Assembly (NCBI GenBank): GCA_002453165.1
Contig: DKGH01000148.1
Coordinates: 1 to 13,552, forward strand
Origin: Verrucomicrobia bacterium UBA6775
GTDB taxonomy: Bacteria; Verrucomicrobiota; Verrucomicrobiia; Limisphaerales; UBA1096
Direction: 5' to 3'
Length of the DNA stretch: 13,552 nucleotides
Within the stretch, counting starts at the first letter, position 1; each line of letters opens with the position of its first letter. The notes below the pieces were generated by a model. It was not told where the DNA came from, did not search any database, and was given only the letters and a program-made list of their open reading frames with translations. Below are positions 6,634 through 13,410 of the stretch, one piece after another. The translations under genes and the position numbers were made by a program.

Positions 6634-8007
6634 TTATTCGCCTGCCAGTGCGAAGGCGATCTCGGCTTCGCTGACGATTTCGCCGCCGACCGAGCAGACG
6701 CCCTTGGCCTTGCAGATTTTGCCCCGTGCCTTGATCACCTCGATGTCGATTTGCAGTACGTCACCCGGCTTGACCGGCTTGCGCCACTTCACCTTGTCGG
6801 CTGCCATGAAGTAGGCGATTTTGCCGGCGTTGTCGGCCTTCTTGAGCATCAGGATGCCGGCGGCCTGTGCCATGGCCTCGAGTTGCAGGACGCCCGGCAT
6901 GATGGGGTGTCCGGGAAAATGGCCCTGAAAAAACGGTTCGTTGATGGTGACGTTTTTCTCCGCAGTGATCTGGTTGCCTTCCATCCGCGTGACGCGATCC
7001 ACCATGAGGAATGGATAGCGGTGTGGCAGGATTTGCATGATCTGCTCGGAGTCCAGTGGGGTCGTCGATTCGTCGCTCACTTGGGTTTTAGTTTTGGATT
7101 GGATTTCGGCTGCCGCAACAACCGGTTTTACGGGCTTGTCGCCCGGAGGGGAAAAACTTTGTTTAGCCACCATCGGCTGGCGTGCCTTTTGCAGGATACA
7201 CCTGGCCAGAGTGCAGTTGGCGGCGTGCCCCGGCTTGACGGCCACGATGTGTCCGCGCAACGGCGCCCCGACCAGGCTGAGGTCGCCGATGATGTCGAGG
7301 ATCTTGTGACGCACGAACTCCTCGCGGTAACGCATCGGCTCGGTCGTTAACACGGCGTCTTCACGGATGACGATGGCGTTCTCGAGGCTGCCACCGCGGA
7401 TCAGACCGTTCTTGATCAGAAACTCGATCTCCTCGTAGAAGCAAAACGTCCGCGCGTGGGCGATCTCGCGCTCCCACGTCTCGGGCGTCAGTTGGACGCT
7501 GAAAAACTGGGTGAAGCGGCCGCCCTTGTCGGAGCTGGTACAGGTAATCTTGAAGCCGTCGAACGGGAAGGCGTTCATCACCGTCTCGCCGTGCGTGTAC
7601 TCGATCGGCTCGGTGATGGTGATCGGCTCGATTTTCTCCGCCTGTGTCTCGATGCCGGCCTCGTTGATCATCCGGCAAAACTGCCGAGAGCTGCCGTCGG
7701 CAATCGGCGGTTCGTTGGCATCGACCTCAACGATGGCGTTGGTGACGCCCAACCCGGACAGCGACGCGAGGACATGCTCCACCGTCTGCACCTTGGCCTT
7801 GCCTCGGGAGAGGGTTGTGGAACGGGCCGTCTCGGAAACATGCTCGACTTGGGCCGGGATCTCCGCGCGGCTGTCGAGATCGACGCGGCGAAAGAGGATC
7901 CCCGTGTTGGGCGGCGCGGGCAACAGGGTCATGGAGACCTTGTTTCCGCTGTGCAGGCCGATGCCGGAAAAATCCGCCGGCCTGACCAGTGTCTGCTGCT
8001 GCAACAC
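6634..8007 (-). CDS. lpxC-fabZ: Bifunctional LpxC deacetylase / FabZ 3-hydroxyacyl-ACP dehydratase
   Basis: This 457-residue fusion joins LpxC, the zinc deacetylase and committed step of lipid A synthesis, to FabZ, the fatty-acid dehydratase competing for the same 3-hydroxyacyl-ACP. LpxC (about 1-276) shows TVEHV with catalytic Glu77 and zinc ligand His78. HKILD supplies His234 and Asp238, and PGHAANC supplies His261. A linker rich in Pro, Lys and Ala covers about 277-318. FabZ (about 319-457) shows LPHRYPFLMVDRV, then GHFPGHPIMPG with catalytic His363 and LQLEAMAQ with Glu377. Both active sites look intact. I chose the GTG at 8007 because LpxC proteins usually begin with a short QQTL segment; the open frame extends to a TTG at 8034. 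Such fusions are known in Bacteroidetes and relatives. The upstream cytochrome gene ends 39 bases before this start, suggesting one transcript. Confidence 0.96.
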   Translation of the reverse strand: MLQQQTLVRPADFSGIGLHSGNKVSMTLLPAPPNTGILFRRVDLDSRAEIPAQVEHVSETARSTTLSRGKAKVQTVEHVLASLSGLGVTNAIVEVDANEPPIADGSSRQFCRMINEAGIETQAEKIEPITITEPIEYTHGETVMNAFPFDGFKITCTSSDKGGRFTQFFSVQLTPETWEREIAHARTFCFYEEIEFLIKNGLIRGGSLENAIVIREDAVLTTEPMRYREEFVRHKILDIIGDLSLVGAPLRGHIVAVKPGHAANCTLARCILQKARQPMVAKQSFSPPGDKPVKPVVAAAEIQSKTKTQVSDESTTPLDSEQIMQILPHRYPFLMVDRVTRMEGNQITAEKNVTINEPFFQGHFPGHPIMPGVLQLEAMAQAAGILMLKKADNAGKIAYFMAADKVKWRKPVKPGDVLQIDIEVIKARGKICKAKGVCSVGGEIVSEAEIAFALAGE

Positions 8008-8046
8008 GGCGCGTATTAAACAACGCCCCGGCAACCGTTGGCAAGG

Positions 8047-10857
8047 TCAACGCCCTCCGGCGGTGGGGCTTTCCTCCTCCACGGTGGTGTCGAGGCCGGG
8101 TGCCCCCTTGCGCTGCAGCTTGTAGATCGTGATCGCCTGCGCGGCGTTGTCCGCCGCCGGATTGGACCGGCGCGCCGCCGCAACCGCCTTGTCACGGGCG
8201 TTGTCGTCCGGCCGGTATTTCTCGTGCAACCGCCGATGCGCTGCCGCCTTTTCCTCTTCGCCCAGTTGCGAGTGGATGAGCGAAAGATTGTAGTGCGCGG
8301 TCAGGTTTTCGGAATCGTAAAACAGTGTCTGTTCGAACCGCTTGATCGCGCGATCGAGGAATTCATTGCGCTTGGCCTCATTGGCGCGCTCCATCTTGGC
8401 GCGCTCAAACAGCGTCTGGCCAAGCTCGTTGAGCGCGACGTAGTCCTGTGAAAAATCGAACCCGCGATCGATCATCTCCTGCGAACGGTCATCGACGATG
8501 CCGCGGAAGTTCTCGATCGCCTTGTCGAGAAAGCCGTTCTGCTTGTTCACCACGCCGTTAAACCAGGCGACCGTCCAGGGCGGTGCCGGTGGGTCGGCCT
8601 CGACCGCACGGCCAAGCGCCTCGACCGCCTCCTCAAGCCGGCCTTCCTTGATGTACACCCGCGCGAGGTTGAGCGGGCCGTCTGCCCGGCCAAGCGCCTC
8701 GACCTGCTTGAACGCTGCCTCGGCCTGAATTAGTTCGCCCTTCTCGCTGCCCTTGTTGCCCTTGAGCAACAGGCCGATGCCGTAGTCGTTCCAGCGCTGC
8801 CACTCCGGCTTGGCCGGCGCTTGGCCAAGCGCTGCCTCGCCATCGACCGGGAAGGTCACCGTGTCGCTCGACATCACGACGATCGGCAGGTCGTTCTCCT
8901 CCTTGTCGGGGTAGATGTACTTCATGTACTTGGCGTCGAACTTCCGGTACTGGAGTTTCACCGCGACATCGATCTCGCCCTTGGCATCCTCCGGCACCTT
9001 GAAGCGATAATGCACGACCTGCCCCGTACCGGGCGGCATCTGGTTGTTATACAGCGGAGTGAAAATATCCTGTGCATTACGGCGATCTATCCGGTTGCCG
9101 TCCTTGTCGAGCATGTACACGTTGAGAAAATGCGACCACGGGTCAACCTCTTTGCCCTCGTCCAGACCACCGCTGCGGCCGATGGTCTTGCCGTCGTTCT
9201 CCAGCGCAACATCGATCCAGATTTCGTTGGAATCCGCCGTGCCTTGCGAGAACAGGTGCCCTACCTTCATGGTGCGCACTACGACCTCAAGCAGATACTC
9301 ACTGCCAGGCTTAAGACTCGGGATACTCGGGCGAACCGGTGCGATCAACTTGCCATCTACCGAACCACCCTCCTTGACACCAAAGATATCCACCACCACC
9401 GAGCCTTTCAAAAACTCCTCATGCACCTTCACGATGTCCGGCTCATTTCGAAGATGGGCGATGCCGGTATTGGCCCCAGGGAACAGGTGATCATGAATCT
9501 TGAGTCCCTTTTCCTTGCCGGCGAAAAAGTCTGCCCCAAAATCCTCTGAATCCTTAAGCGGCATGTGGCACTTGTTGCAGTTGTCGACAGCCTTGGGCGG
9601 GTAATAAAAACTGCGTGCCCCATGGCCGGACACTCCGCTGAGGTGGTAGTTGTCATAATGATTCTGGCCGCGCAGCCATTCTTTGTAGTGATTCAGCTCA
9701 AACGGAAGGCTCACCTTGTGGCAGGTGGAGCAGAATTCCGCCGACTTGTGCAGCGGTTTGAGGAAGGTCTTCTTGTGAAACTCCGGCTTGGCCTTGACCA
9801 TCTGGCGGTTGATGAACCGGAGCAACGCGTTGTCGCTCTTGGCGAAGGGATAATGCACCGGCTCCTCGATGGTGTAGTCGGCGTTGCCTTTGGTGGAGTT
9901 CACGTGGGTGATTGAGTGGCACACCGTGCAGGTGATGCCGGCGTGCGCGGTCGGGTGGTTGCGCGTGTCAAACTTGGGATCATCGAATGCGCCGCTGAAA
10001 AACGGCACCGGGTCGTGGCATCCGGCGCACCAGCGCGACGCCTTCACGTTGCCATCACGTTCGAGCATTTTGTTCCGCGTTTCAGTAATACTAAAATGAT
10101 AAGGCTCGTTGTTAAATGAGCTGAAATGGTGAACACTATGGAACCAGCCCTTATACACATCCGGGTGACATTCCTGGCAATACTTGTCCATCATCAGTGT
10201 CTCCGCCGGGATGAATTTGCCGGATGCTGTTCTTGCAAGCGACGGTTCAAAATATTTTACGCCCTCCTTCGGCCCAACGACATTCCACTTGCGAGGATCC
10301 TGCGTGTGCAAAGCCACCATTCCAACCACCACCACACCGACGGTAGCCGCCCAACTGACCCCAGCTTTCCACTTAATTTTCGGTCCAGCCAGACGATGCA
10401 AAATATACAGCCAAACCGCTAGTAATGGCGTGATCACGTGCGCCCAGTACATCACCGCGCGAAGCTCTGGATTTTTTATCTCAAACCCCTCGACACGCAT
10501 TAATCCCAAACCGCTAAACAATAAAATTAGGCTTATAGCGAATAGCGCATAACCAACCGAGGCCGCGCGTTTGTTTGGCCGATTCCATGCATTCTTTATA
10601 TGAAAAATACCGAAAAAAATGACCGGCAACAAAATCAACAGTCCCAGCACCAGGTGGCCGAGGAACATGAACTGGTAAAAGTAATTCTGATACGTCTCAC
10701 CCCGGAACCATTCCAAAAACGTGATGCTGGAAAGGTAGGCGGAGTTCGCGCCGAGCAGCGCAAAAAGGACGAAGACACTGAATAACAAGATACGCAGCCG
10801 CGGCCCGACGGCGCGGACGTACTTTTTCCTGCGAGGGGAATTTTCCTCGGGTTTCAT
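8047..10857 (-). CDS. Membrane cytochrome b / pentahaem cytochrome c / TPR fusion protein
   Basis: A 936-residue protein, probably a quinone-linked electron carrier. A basic N-terminus (RRKKYVR) precedes five predicted membrane helices at about 22-44, 62-86, 100-121, 134-157 and 167-184. By the positive-inside rule the rest is periplasmic. His68 and His140 fall on the outer side of helices 2 and 4, and His86 and His154 on the inner side, the layout expected for two b haems. Five CXXCH c-haem sites follow: CQECH 227, CAGCH 277, CTVCH 310, CSTCH 376 and CNKCH 427. A beta-rich domain (about 485-665) contains GHLFSQGTADSNEIW, a segment type seen in other multihaem proteins. TPR-like helices fill about 685-885, and an Ala-rich tail ends with an ITIYKL segment. 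I chose the ATG at 10857; the frame extends to a GTG at 10947 that would overlap the ABC gene. The domain calls are firm but the reaction is unknown. Confidence 0.88.
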   Translation of the reverse strand: MKPEENSPRRKKYVRAVGPRLRILLFSVFVLFALLGANSAYLSSITFLEWFRGETYQNYFYQFMFLGHLVLGLLILLPVIFFGIFHIKNAWNRPNKRAASVGYALFAISLILLFSGLGLMRVEGFEIKNPELRAVMYWAHVITPLLAVWLYILHRLAGPKIKWKAGVSWAATVGVVVVGMVALHTQDPRKWNVVGPKEGVKYFEPSLARTASGKFIPAETLMMDKYCQECHPDVYKGWFHSVHHFSSFNNEPYHFSITETRNKMLERDGNVKASRWCAGCHDPVPFFSGAFDDPKFDTRNHPTAHAGITCTVCHSITHVNSTKGNADYTIEEPVHYPFAKSDNALLRFINRQMVKAKPEFHKKTFLKPLHKSAEFCSTCHKVSLPFELNHYKEWLRGQNHYDNYHLSGVSGHGARSFYYPPKAVDNCNKCHMPLKDSEDFGADFFAGKEKGLKIHDHLFPGANTGIAHLRNEPDIVKVHEEFLKGSVVVDIFGVKEGGSVDGKLIAPVRPSIPSLKPGSEYLLEVVVRTMKVGHLFSQGTADSNEIWIDVALENDGKTIGRSGGLDEGKEVDPWSHFLNVYMLDKDGNRIDRRNAQDIFTPLYNNQMPPGTGQVVHYRFKVPEDAKGEIDVAVKLQYRKFDAKYMKYIYPDKEENDLPIVVMSSDTVTFPVDGEAALGQAPAKPEWQRWNDYGIGLLLKGNKGSEKGELIQAEAAFKQVEALGRADGPLNLARVYIKEGRLEEAVEALGRAVEADPPAPPWTVAWFNGVVNKQNGFLDKAIENFRGIVDDRSQEMIDRGFDFSQDYVALNELGQTLFERAKMERANEAKRNEFLDRAIKRFEQTLFYDSENLTAHYNLSLIHSQLGEEEKAAAHRRLHEKYRPDDNARDKAVAAARRSNPAADNAAQAITIYKLQRKGAPGLDTTVEEESPTAGGR
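8609..8704. repeat. 18-base direct repeat inside the TPR region
   Basis: CGGCCAAGCGCCTCGACC occurs at 8609-8626 and again at 8687-8704. On the coding (minus) strand both copies encode the VEALGRA segment of successive TPR units. It also shares GGCCAAGCGC with the palindrome family. A duplicated TPR unit explains it as well as repeat insertion does. Confidence 0.6.
8817..8832. repeat. 16-base palindrome inside the cytochrome gene, GCTTGGCCAAGC family
   Basis: A perfect GCGCTTGGCCAAGCGC copy lies inside the cytochrome/TPR gene. It is read in frame as Ala-Leu-Gly-Gln-Ala within the linker before the TPR region (protein residues about 676-680). It is identical over 16 bases to the spacer copy at 3496-3511. 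Confidence 0.85.
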
Positions 10858-10936
10858 TAATTGCGGTTTCTCGCAGTGCCGCGTAGGCACGAACGTATAC
10901 TCTGTTCCCCCATCATTGCAACCTCGGCCAAACGCA

Positions 10937-11749
10937 TCAAGATGCACGCCCGCCGCTTGGCTTCAACTCCAGCCGGTGGCGGCCTGCGCTCTTCCGCAAC
11001 TGCACATCCGCCCGGAAGGTGTCCGACATGAGCCGGCTCGTGAGCATTTTCTGCTTCGGCCCGCTGTCGAGCACCCGGCCGTCGCGCAGCAGCAGTGCGT
11101 GCGAATAAACCGGCGTGATCTCCTCGACGTGATGCGTCACAAGAATCAGCGTCGGCGCGTTCTTCACTTGGCCAAGGTCGTCGATGAACTTCAAAAAGTT
11201 TTCGCGTGCCGCAGGATCGAGCCCGGCGCACGGCTCGTCGAGCAGCAGCACCTCCGGCTTGGCCATGAGTGCTCGGCCGATCAAGACACGCTGGCGTTCC
11301 CCCTGCGACAACACCGCCCACGGTCGATCCGCCAGATGCCCGCAGCGGATGCGCCGCAGCACTTTGCGCGCTTCCGCACAGTCAGCCGGCTTGGGCCGAC
11401 CCCAGAGGTCAATCATCGCGTACTTGCCGGTGATCACCGAGATCAGCGCCGGTTCGTTTTCTGCCATCATCTGCCGCAGGCTTGAGCTGACCAACCCGAT
11501 TTTCCGGCGCAACGTCGGCCAGTGCGCCTCGCCATATCGCTCGCCCAACAGATCGATCTCCCCCTCGGTCGGCGCGAAGTAGCCGGTCAACGCGCTGAGC
11601 AGCGTGGTTTTACCGGAGCCGTTCCCGCCCAGCACCACCCAGTGCTCACCTCGATTCACGCGCCAGTTGATGTTTCGGAGGATGGTTGTCTCTTCCCGCC
11701 GGATGGTGAGATTCGACAACTCGATGACTGGGGCGTCCGGCTTGTGCAT
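10937..11749 (-). CDS. ABC transporter-type ATPase without a partner permease (ModF/YlmA-like)
   Basis: A 270-residue single ABC nucleotide-binding domain. Visible motifs are Walker A GGNGSGKT at 41-48, signature LSQGERQR at 147-154, Walker B VLLLDEP at 167-173 with catalytic Glu172, D-loop GLDP and H-loop His206 in VTHHVEE. SSSLRQ around 88-93 occupies the Q-loop region. The TEGEIDLLG strand and the way THHVEEITP runs into a short C-terminal tail resemble the cytosolic ModF/YlmA group. No membrane permease or solute-binding protein is in the window, so the transported substrate, if any, is unknown. The ATG at 11749 comes six bases after the stop of the DUF3050-like gene, so the two are almost certainly cotranscribed. 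The cytochrome gene follows 79 bases downstream. Confidence 0.9.
   Translation of the reverse strand: MHKPDAPVIELSNLTIRREETTILRNINWRVNRGEHWVVLGGNGSGKTTLLSALTGYFAPTEGEIDLLGERYGEAHWPTLRRKIGLVSSSLRQMMAENEPALISVITGKYAMIDLWGRPKPADCAEARKVLRRIRCGHLADRPWAVLSQGERQRVLIGRALMAKPEVLLLDEPCAGLDPAARENFLKFIDDLGQVKNAPTLILVTHHVEEITPVYSHALLLRDGRVLDSGPKQKMLTSRLMSDTFRADVQLRKSAGRHRLELKPSGGRAS
11168..11177. repeat. 10-base palindrome CTTGGCCAAG inside the ABC gene
   Basis: A shortened member of the GCTTGGCCAAGC family. Similar 10-base copies inside htrA lie at 291-300 and 636-645, and the 8-base core occurs in carB at 2851-2858. In the minus-strand genes these encode Leu-Ala-Lys or Leu-Gly-Gln type segments, so codon choice alone could produce some of them. 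Confidence 0.6.
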
Positions 11750-11755
11750 GACCGG

Positions 11756-12526
11756 TCAGCCCCCTGAGATGGCATCGTTCACGCCGTCCCAAAAGTCGAT
11801 ACGTGCCTGCAACGCCGCCGCTGCCGTGGCCAGCGTCTCATCCTCGCGCCGGGCGTCACCGTCACACAGGCGTGCCAGCATCCGGAGAGCCATTGGCCCG
11901 TGCGATTCCTCGTCGAGATGCGTGTGGCGAGTGAGGTAATAATGAAATGTCGGGGCGTCGGCCTCGGTGATTTTCATCTGGGCCAGCAGCGCCTTGAACA
12001 TTCCCGGCACGATGTCCTCGCGGCCAAGCGCAAACGCTGCCGCCATCCGATGCGGCTCGCCGGACGCGATCACATCAAAGGTCGACTGCATGAACCGCCG
12101 GGCCGGTTCCGGCACCTCGCGCCTGGCCAAGCCCCCGGCCAAGCCGTCCGCGGCGACGCAGTTGATAAAATCTTTGATCCCGCCGAGGTCGGCCCCGATC
12201 TCGCTCATCGACTGGCGGTACATGTCGAAGTGACTGATGTACTCCGCCTCGCCGCCGGGCAGCGCCTGATCCGACTCCTCCTCGGTGACGATCTCATTGA
12301 CGAATCGCCGGATGTCGCCGTCGCCGTCCGGCAACCACGGCGAACCGTGCGGCGCGAAAGTCTGCTGCAGGCTCTTGAGCAGCGACATGAAATCCCACAC
12401 CGGATACACATGATACTCCATGAACACTCGCAAACGCGGCAACGTGGTGACAGAGCGAAAGACCGGATGCCCGACGAGCTTCGCCCGGAGCGGTTCCAGT
12501 GAGATTGAATCGAACGCGCCGCTCAT
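11756..12526 (-). CDS. DUF3050-like protein with a haem-oxygenase/TENA-type helical fold
   Basis: A 256-residue, mostly helical protein that I recognise as DUF3050-like, within the haem-oxygenase-like superfamily. Its function is not established. Conserved-looking segments are RLRVFMEYHVYPVWDFMSLLK (positions 31-51, with Glu37, His39 and Asp45), EAEYISHFDMY (93-103), AFALGREDIVPGMF (164-177) and YLTRHTHLDEESHGP (197-211). The acidic residues and histidines in these helices could form a metal site: Glu37, Asp101, Glu170, Asp205 and His209, with Asp205-x3-His209. That recalls haem-oxygenase-like diiron oxidases, but the spacing is not an exact match, so enzyme activity is a guess. The open frame extends to a TTG at 12583; the ATG at 12526 fits the usual start better. 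A weak promoter-like pair lies upstream (TTGAAA 12590-12585, TATTCA 12568-12563, minus strand). It sits six bases before the ABC ATPase start. Confidence 0.75.
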   Translation of the reverse strand: MSGAFDSISLEPLRAKLVGHPVFRSVTTLPRLRVFMEYHVYPVWDFMSLLKSLQQTFAPHGSPWLPDGDGDIRRFVNEIVTEEESDQALPGGEAEYISHFDMYRQSMSEIGADLGGIKDFINCVAADGLAGGLARREVPEPARRFMQSTFDVIASGEPHRMAAAFALGREDIVPGMFKALLAQMKITEADAPTFHYYLTRHTHLDEESHGPMALRMLARLCDGDARREDETLATAAAALQARIDFWDGVNDAISGG

Positions 12527-12652
12527 CGAGAGGTCAACTGCGGATCGTTGCTTTGATGTCTTTGAATATCGCGCCTTGATCAACTTTCAAAGCAATCAGG
12601 GTATAGTTTCTGCTTATGAGGGACGTACAATCAACCTACCTATCATAAAACA

Positions 12653-13006
12653 TTAAACGGTAGCCACCTGAAACTCCTCCTTTGCCTTTGACGCTCCCGA
12701 TTGGTGTCGCGTGATGATCTTGTTGTGGCGCTTGCGAAGTTGAGACTGAATCTTTTTAGTAACCAAATCGATCGACGCGTAAAGGTCGTTTTCGTAATCC
12801 TCCGCAAACAAATCCGCACCCTTGAAGTATAAATGAATGGCACACTTAAACTTGTTCGTAGGCAATCCAACGTGATCCCGTTCAAGGTGAACACGTGCCT
12901 CCACGGCTCGTTGATTCATGTGTTCGATTTTATTTATGCAGAACTGAACATGCTCCTTAATCGCATCGGTGACTTCAACATTGTGGGATTCCAAAACTAA
13001 ATTCAT
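12653..13006 (-). CDS. hpf: Ribosome hibernation-promoting factor (HPF/RaiA, short form)
   Basis: A 117-residue protein of the S30AE/sigma-54 modulation family. It binds the 30S decoding region in stationary phase and silences or dimerises ribosomes. It begins MNLVLESHNVEVTDAIKEHV, a standard family start, and continues through an alternating strand pattern (EARVHLERD, FKCAIHLYFKG). The hallmark helix DLYASIDLVTKKIQSQLRKRH spans 74-94. A basic, hydrophilic tail ends at 117, so it is the short type without the C-terminal dimerisation domain. The ATG at 13006 is chosen by homology. The open frame runs 56 codons further upstream to a TTG, but that stretch is unlike HPF. No Shine-Dalgarno sequence is seen. 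No rpoN or PTS gene is beside it, unlike the E. coli arrangement. The 126-base gap to the DUF3050-like gene suggests a separate transcript. Confidence 0.93.
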   Translation of the reverse strand: MNLVLESHNVEVTDAIKEHVQFCINKIEHMNQRAVEARVHLERDHVGLPTNKFKCAIHLYFKGADLFAEDYENDLYASIDLVTKKIQSQLRKRHNKIITRHQSGASKAKEEFQVATV

Positions 13007-13288
13007 ACAAAAAAATTTCGCAAGCAGTCTCATAAAAACAATGCATCTCGCCGATTTTTCGTATGAGTAGCGGGGACTCTGCTTCACCGTTAGTTGAAAT
13101 TGAACAACGGGGCGCGAAATAAAAAGCGCGCCAACCAGAAGAGATATGACTAGCGGAATAGTGAATCGACTCAAAAGACGGGTTTCAACTAAAGGTTATC
13201 ACCGTCCTGACTCTTGAACGAAGTGCTGTAATCAAAACCGTGCCAGCCGATCAGATTGACAGGGTAATGGCTTAAGAAAATACCGCGC
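13007..13288 (-). other. Probable hpf promoter/leader spacer
   Basis: No gene is visible here apart from the rejected upstream extension of hpf. The part next to hpf is A/T-rich (a T-run directly before the ATG on the minus strand). The hpf promoter must lie here or upstream, but I see no convincing sigma-70 or sigma-54 boxes. Confidence 0.3.
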
Positions 13289-13335
13289 AAAAAAAACCGG
13301 CGGAGCCAGTTTGAAGAAAACTGCAACTTCGCCGG
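13289..13335 (-). terminator. Strong minus-strand intrinsic terminator
   Basis: Read on the minus strand, CCGGCG (13335-13330) pairs with CGCCGG (13302-13297), extended by a second stem CAGTTT/AAACTG (13323-13318 with 13312-13307) around a five-base loop. Eight T residues follow immediately (13296-13289). On the plus strand the fold has no T-run after it, so the direction is clear. Confidence 0.85.
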
Positions 13336-13410
13336 AGAGGTTTCGAGGGTGTAATGCCGGTATTTTGTGGATGTTCACCACAGCACTTACACCCAAATGC
13401 CGTGCGAACT
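13289..13410 (-). ncRNA. Candidate structured small RNA or attenuator leader
   Basis: On the minus strand this stretch folds into two consecutive structures. The first is a stem of GGGTGTAA (13394-13387) with TTACACCC (13354-13347), enclosing a TGTGG/CCACA hairpin (13382-13378 with 13370-13366). The second is the intrinsic terminator at 13335-13289. The structure occupies about 110 bases and no reading frame fits it. It could be a free small RNA, the end of a transcript from beyond the window, or a leader with an attenuator 280 bases ahead of hpf. I do not recognise a known RNA family or riboswitch core. The 5' end is a guess. Confidence 0.45.

Noticed and set aside
8047..10857. Identification as ActA of alternative complex III, because of five CXXCH motifs
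   Set aside because: ActA is much smaller and sits among other act genes. Here there is a b-type membrane module, a TPR tail, and no act neighbours.
10858..10947. 30-codon upstream extension of the cytochrome gene
   Set aside because: It starts with GTG, overlaps the ABC gene, and is rich in residues unlike a signal or anchor. The ATG at 10857 gives a basic N-terminus followed directly by helix 1.
13007..13174. 56-codon upstream extension of hpf with a hydrophobic segment
   Set aside because: It would start at a TTG and add residues that no HPF family member has. The ATG at 13006 matches the family start.
13141..13200. Sigma-54 promoter upstream of hpf (a TGGCGCG-like stretch around 13113-13125, minus strand)
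   Set aside because: The second box (TTGC at the correct spacing) is absent, so it does not fit the -24/-12 consensus.
13289..13410. Known riboswitch or RNA class (6S, SRP RNA, cobalamin, c-di-GMP or fluoride type)
   Set aside because: No conserved core motif of these classes could be found by eye, so it is left as an unassigned structured RNA.
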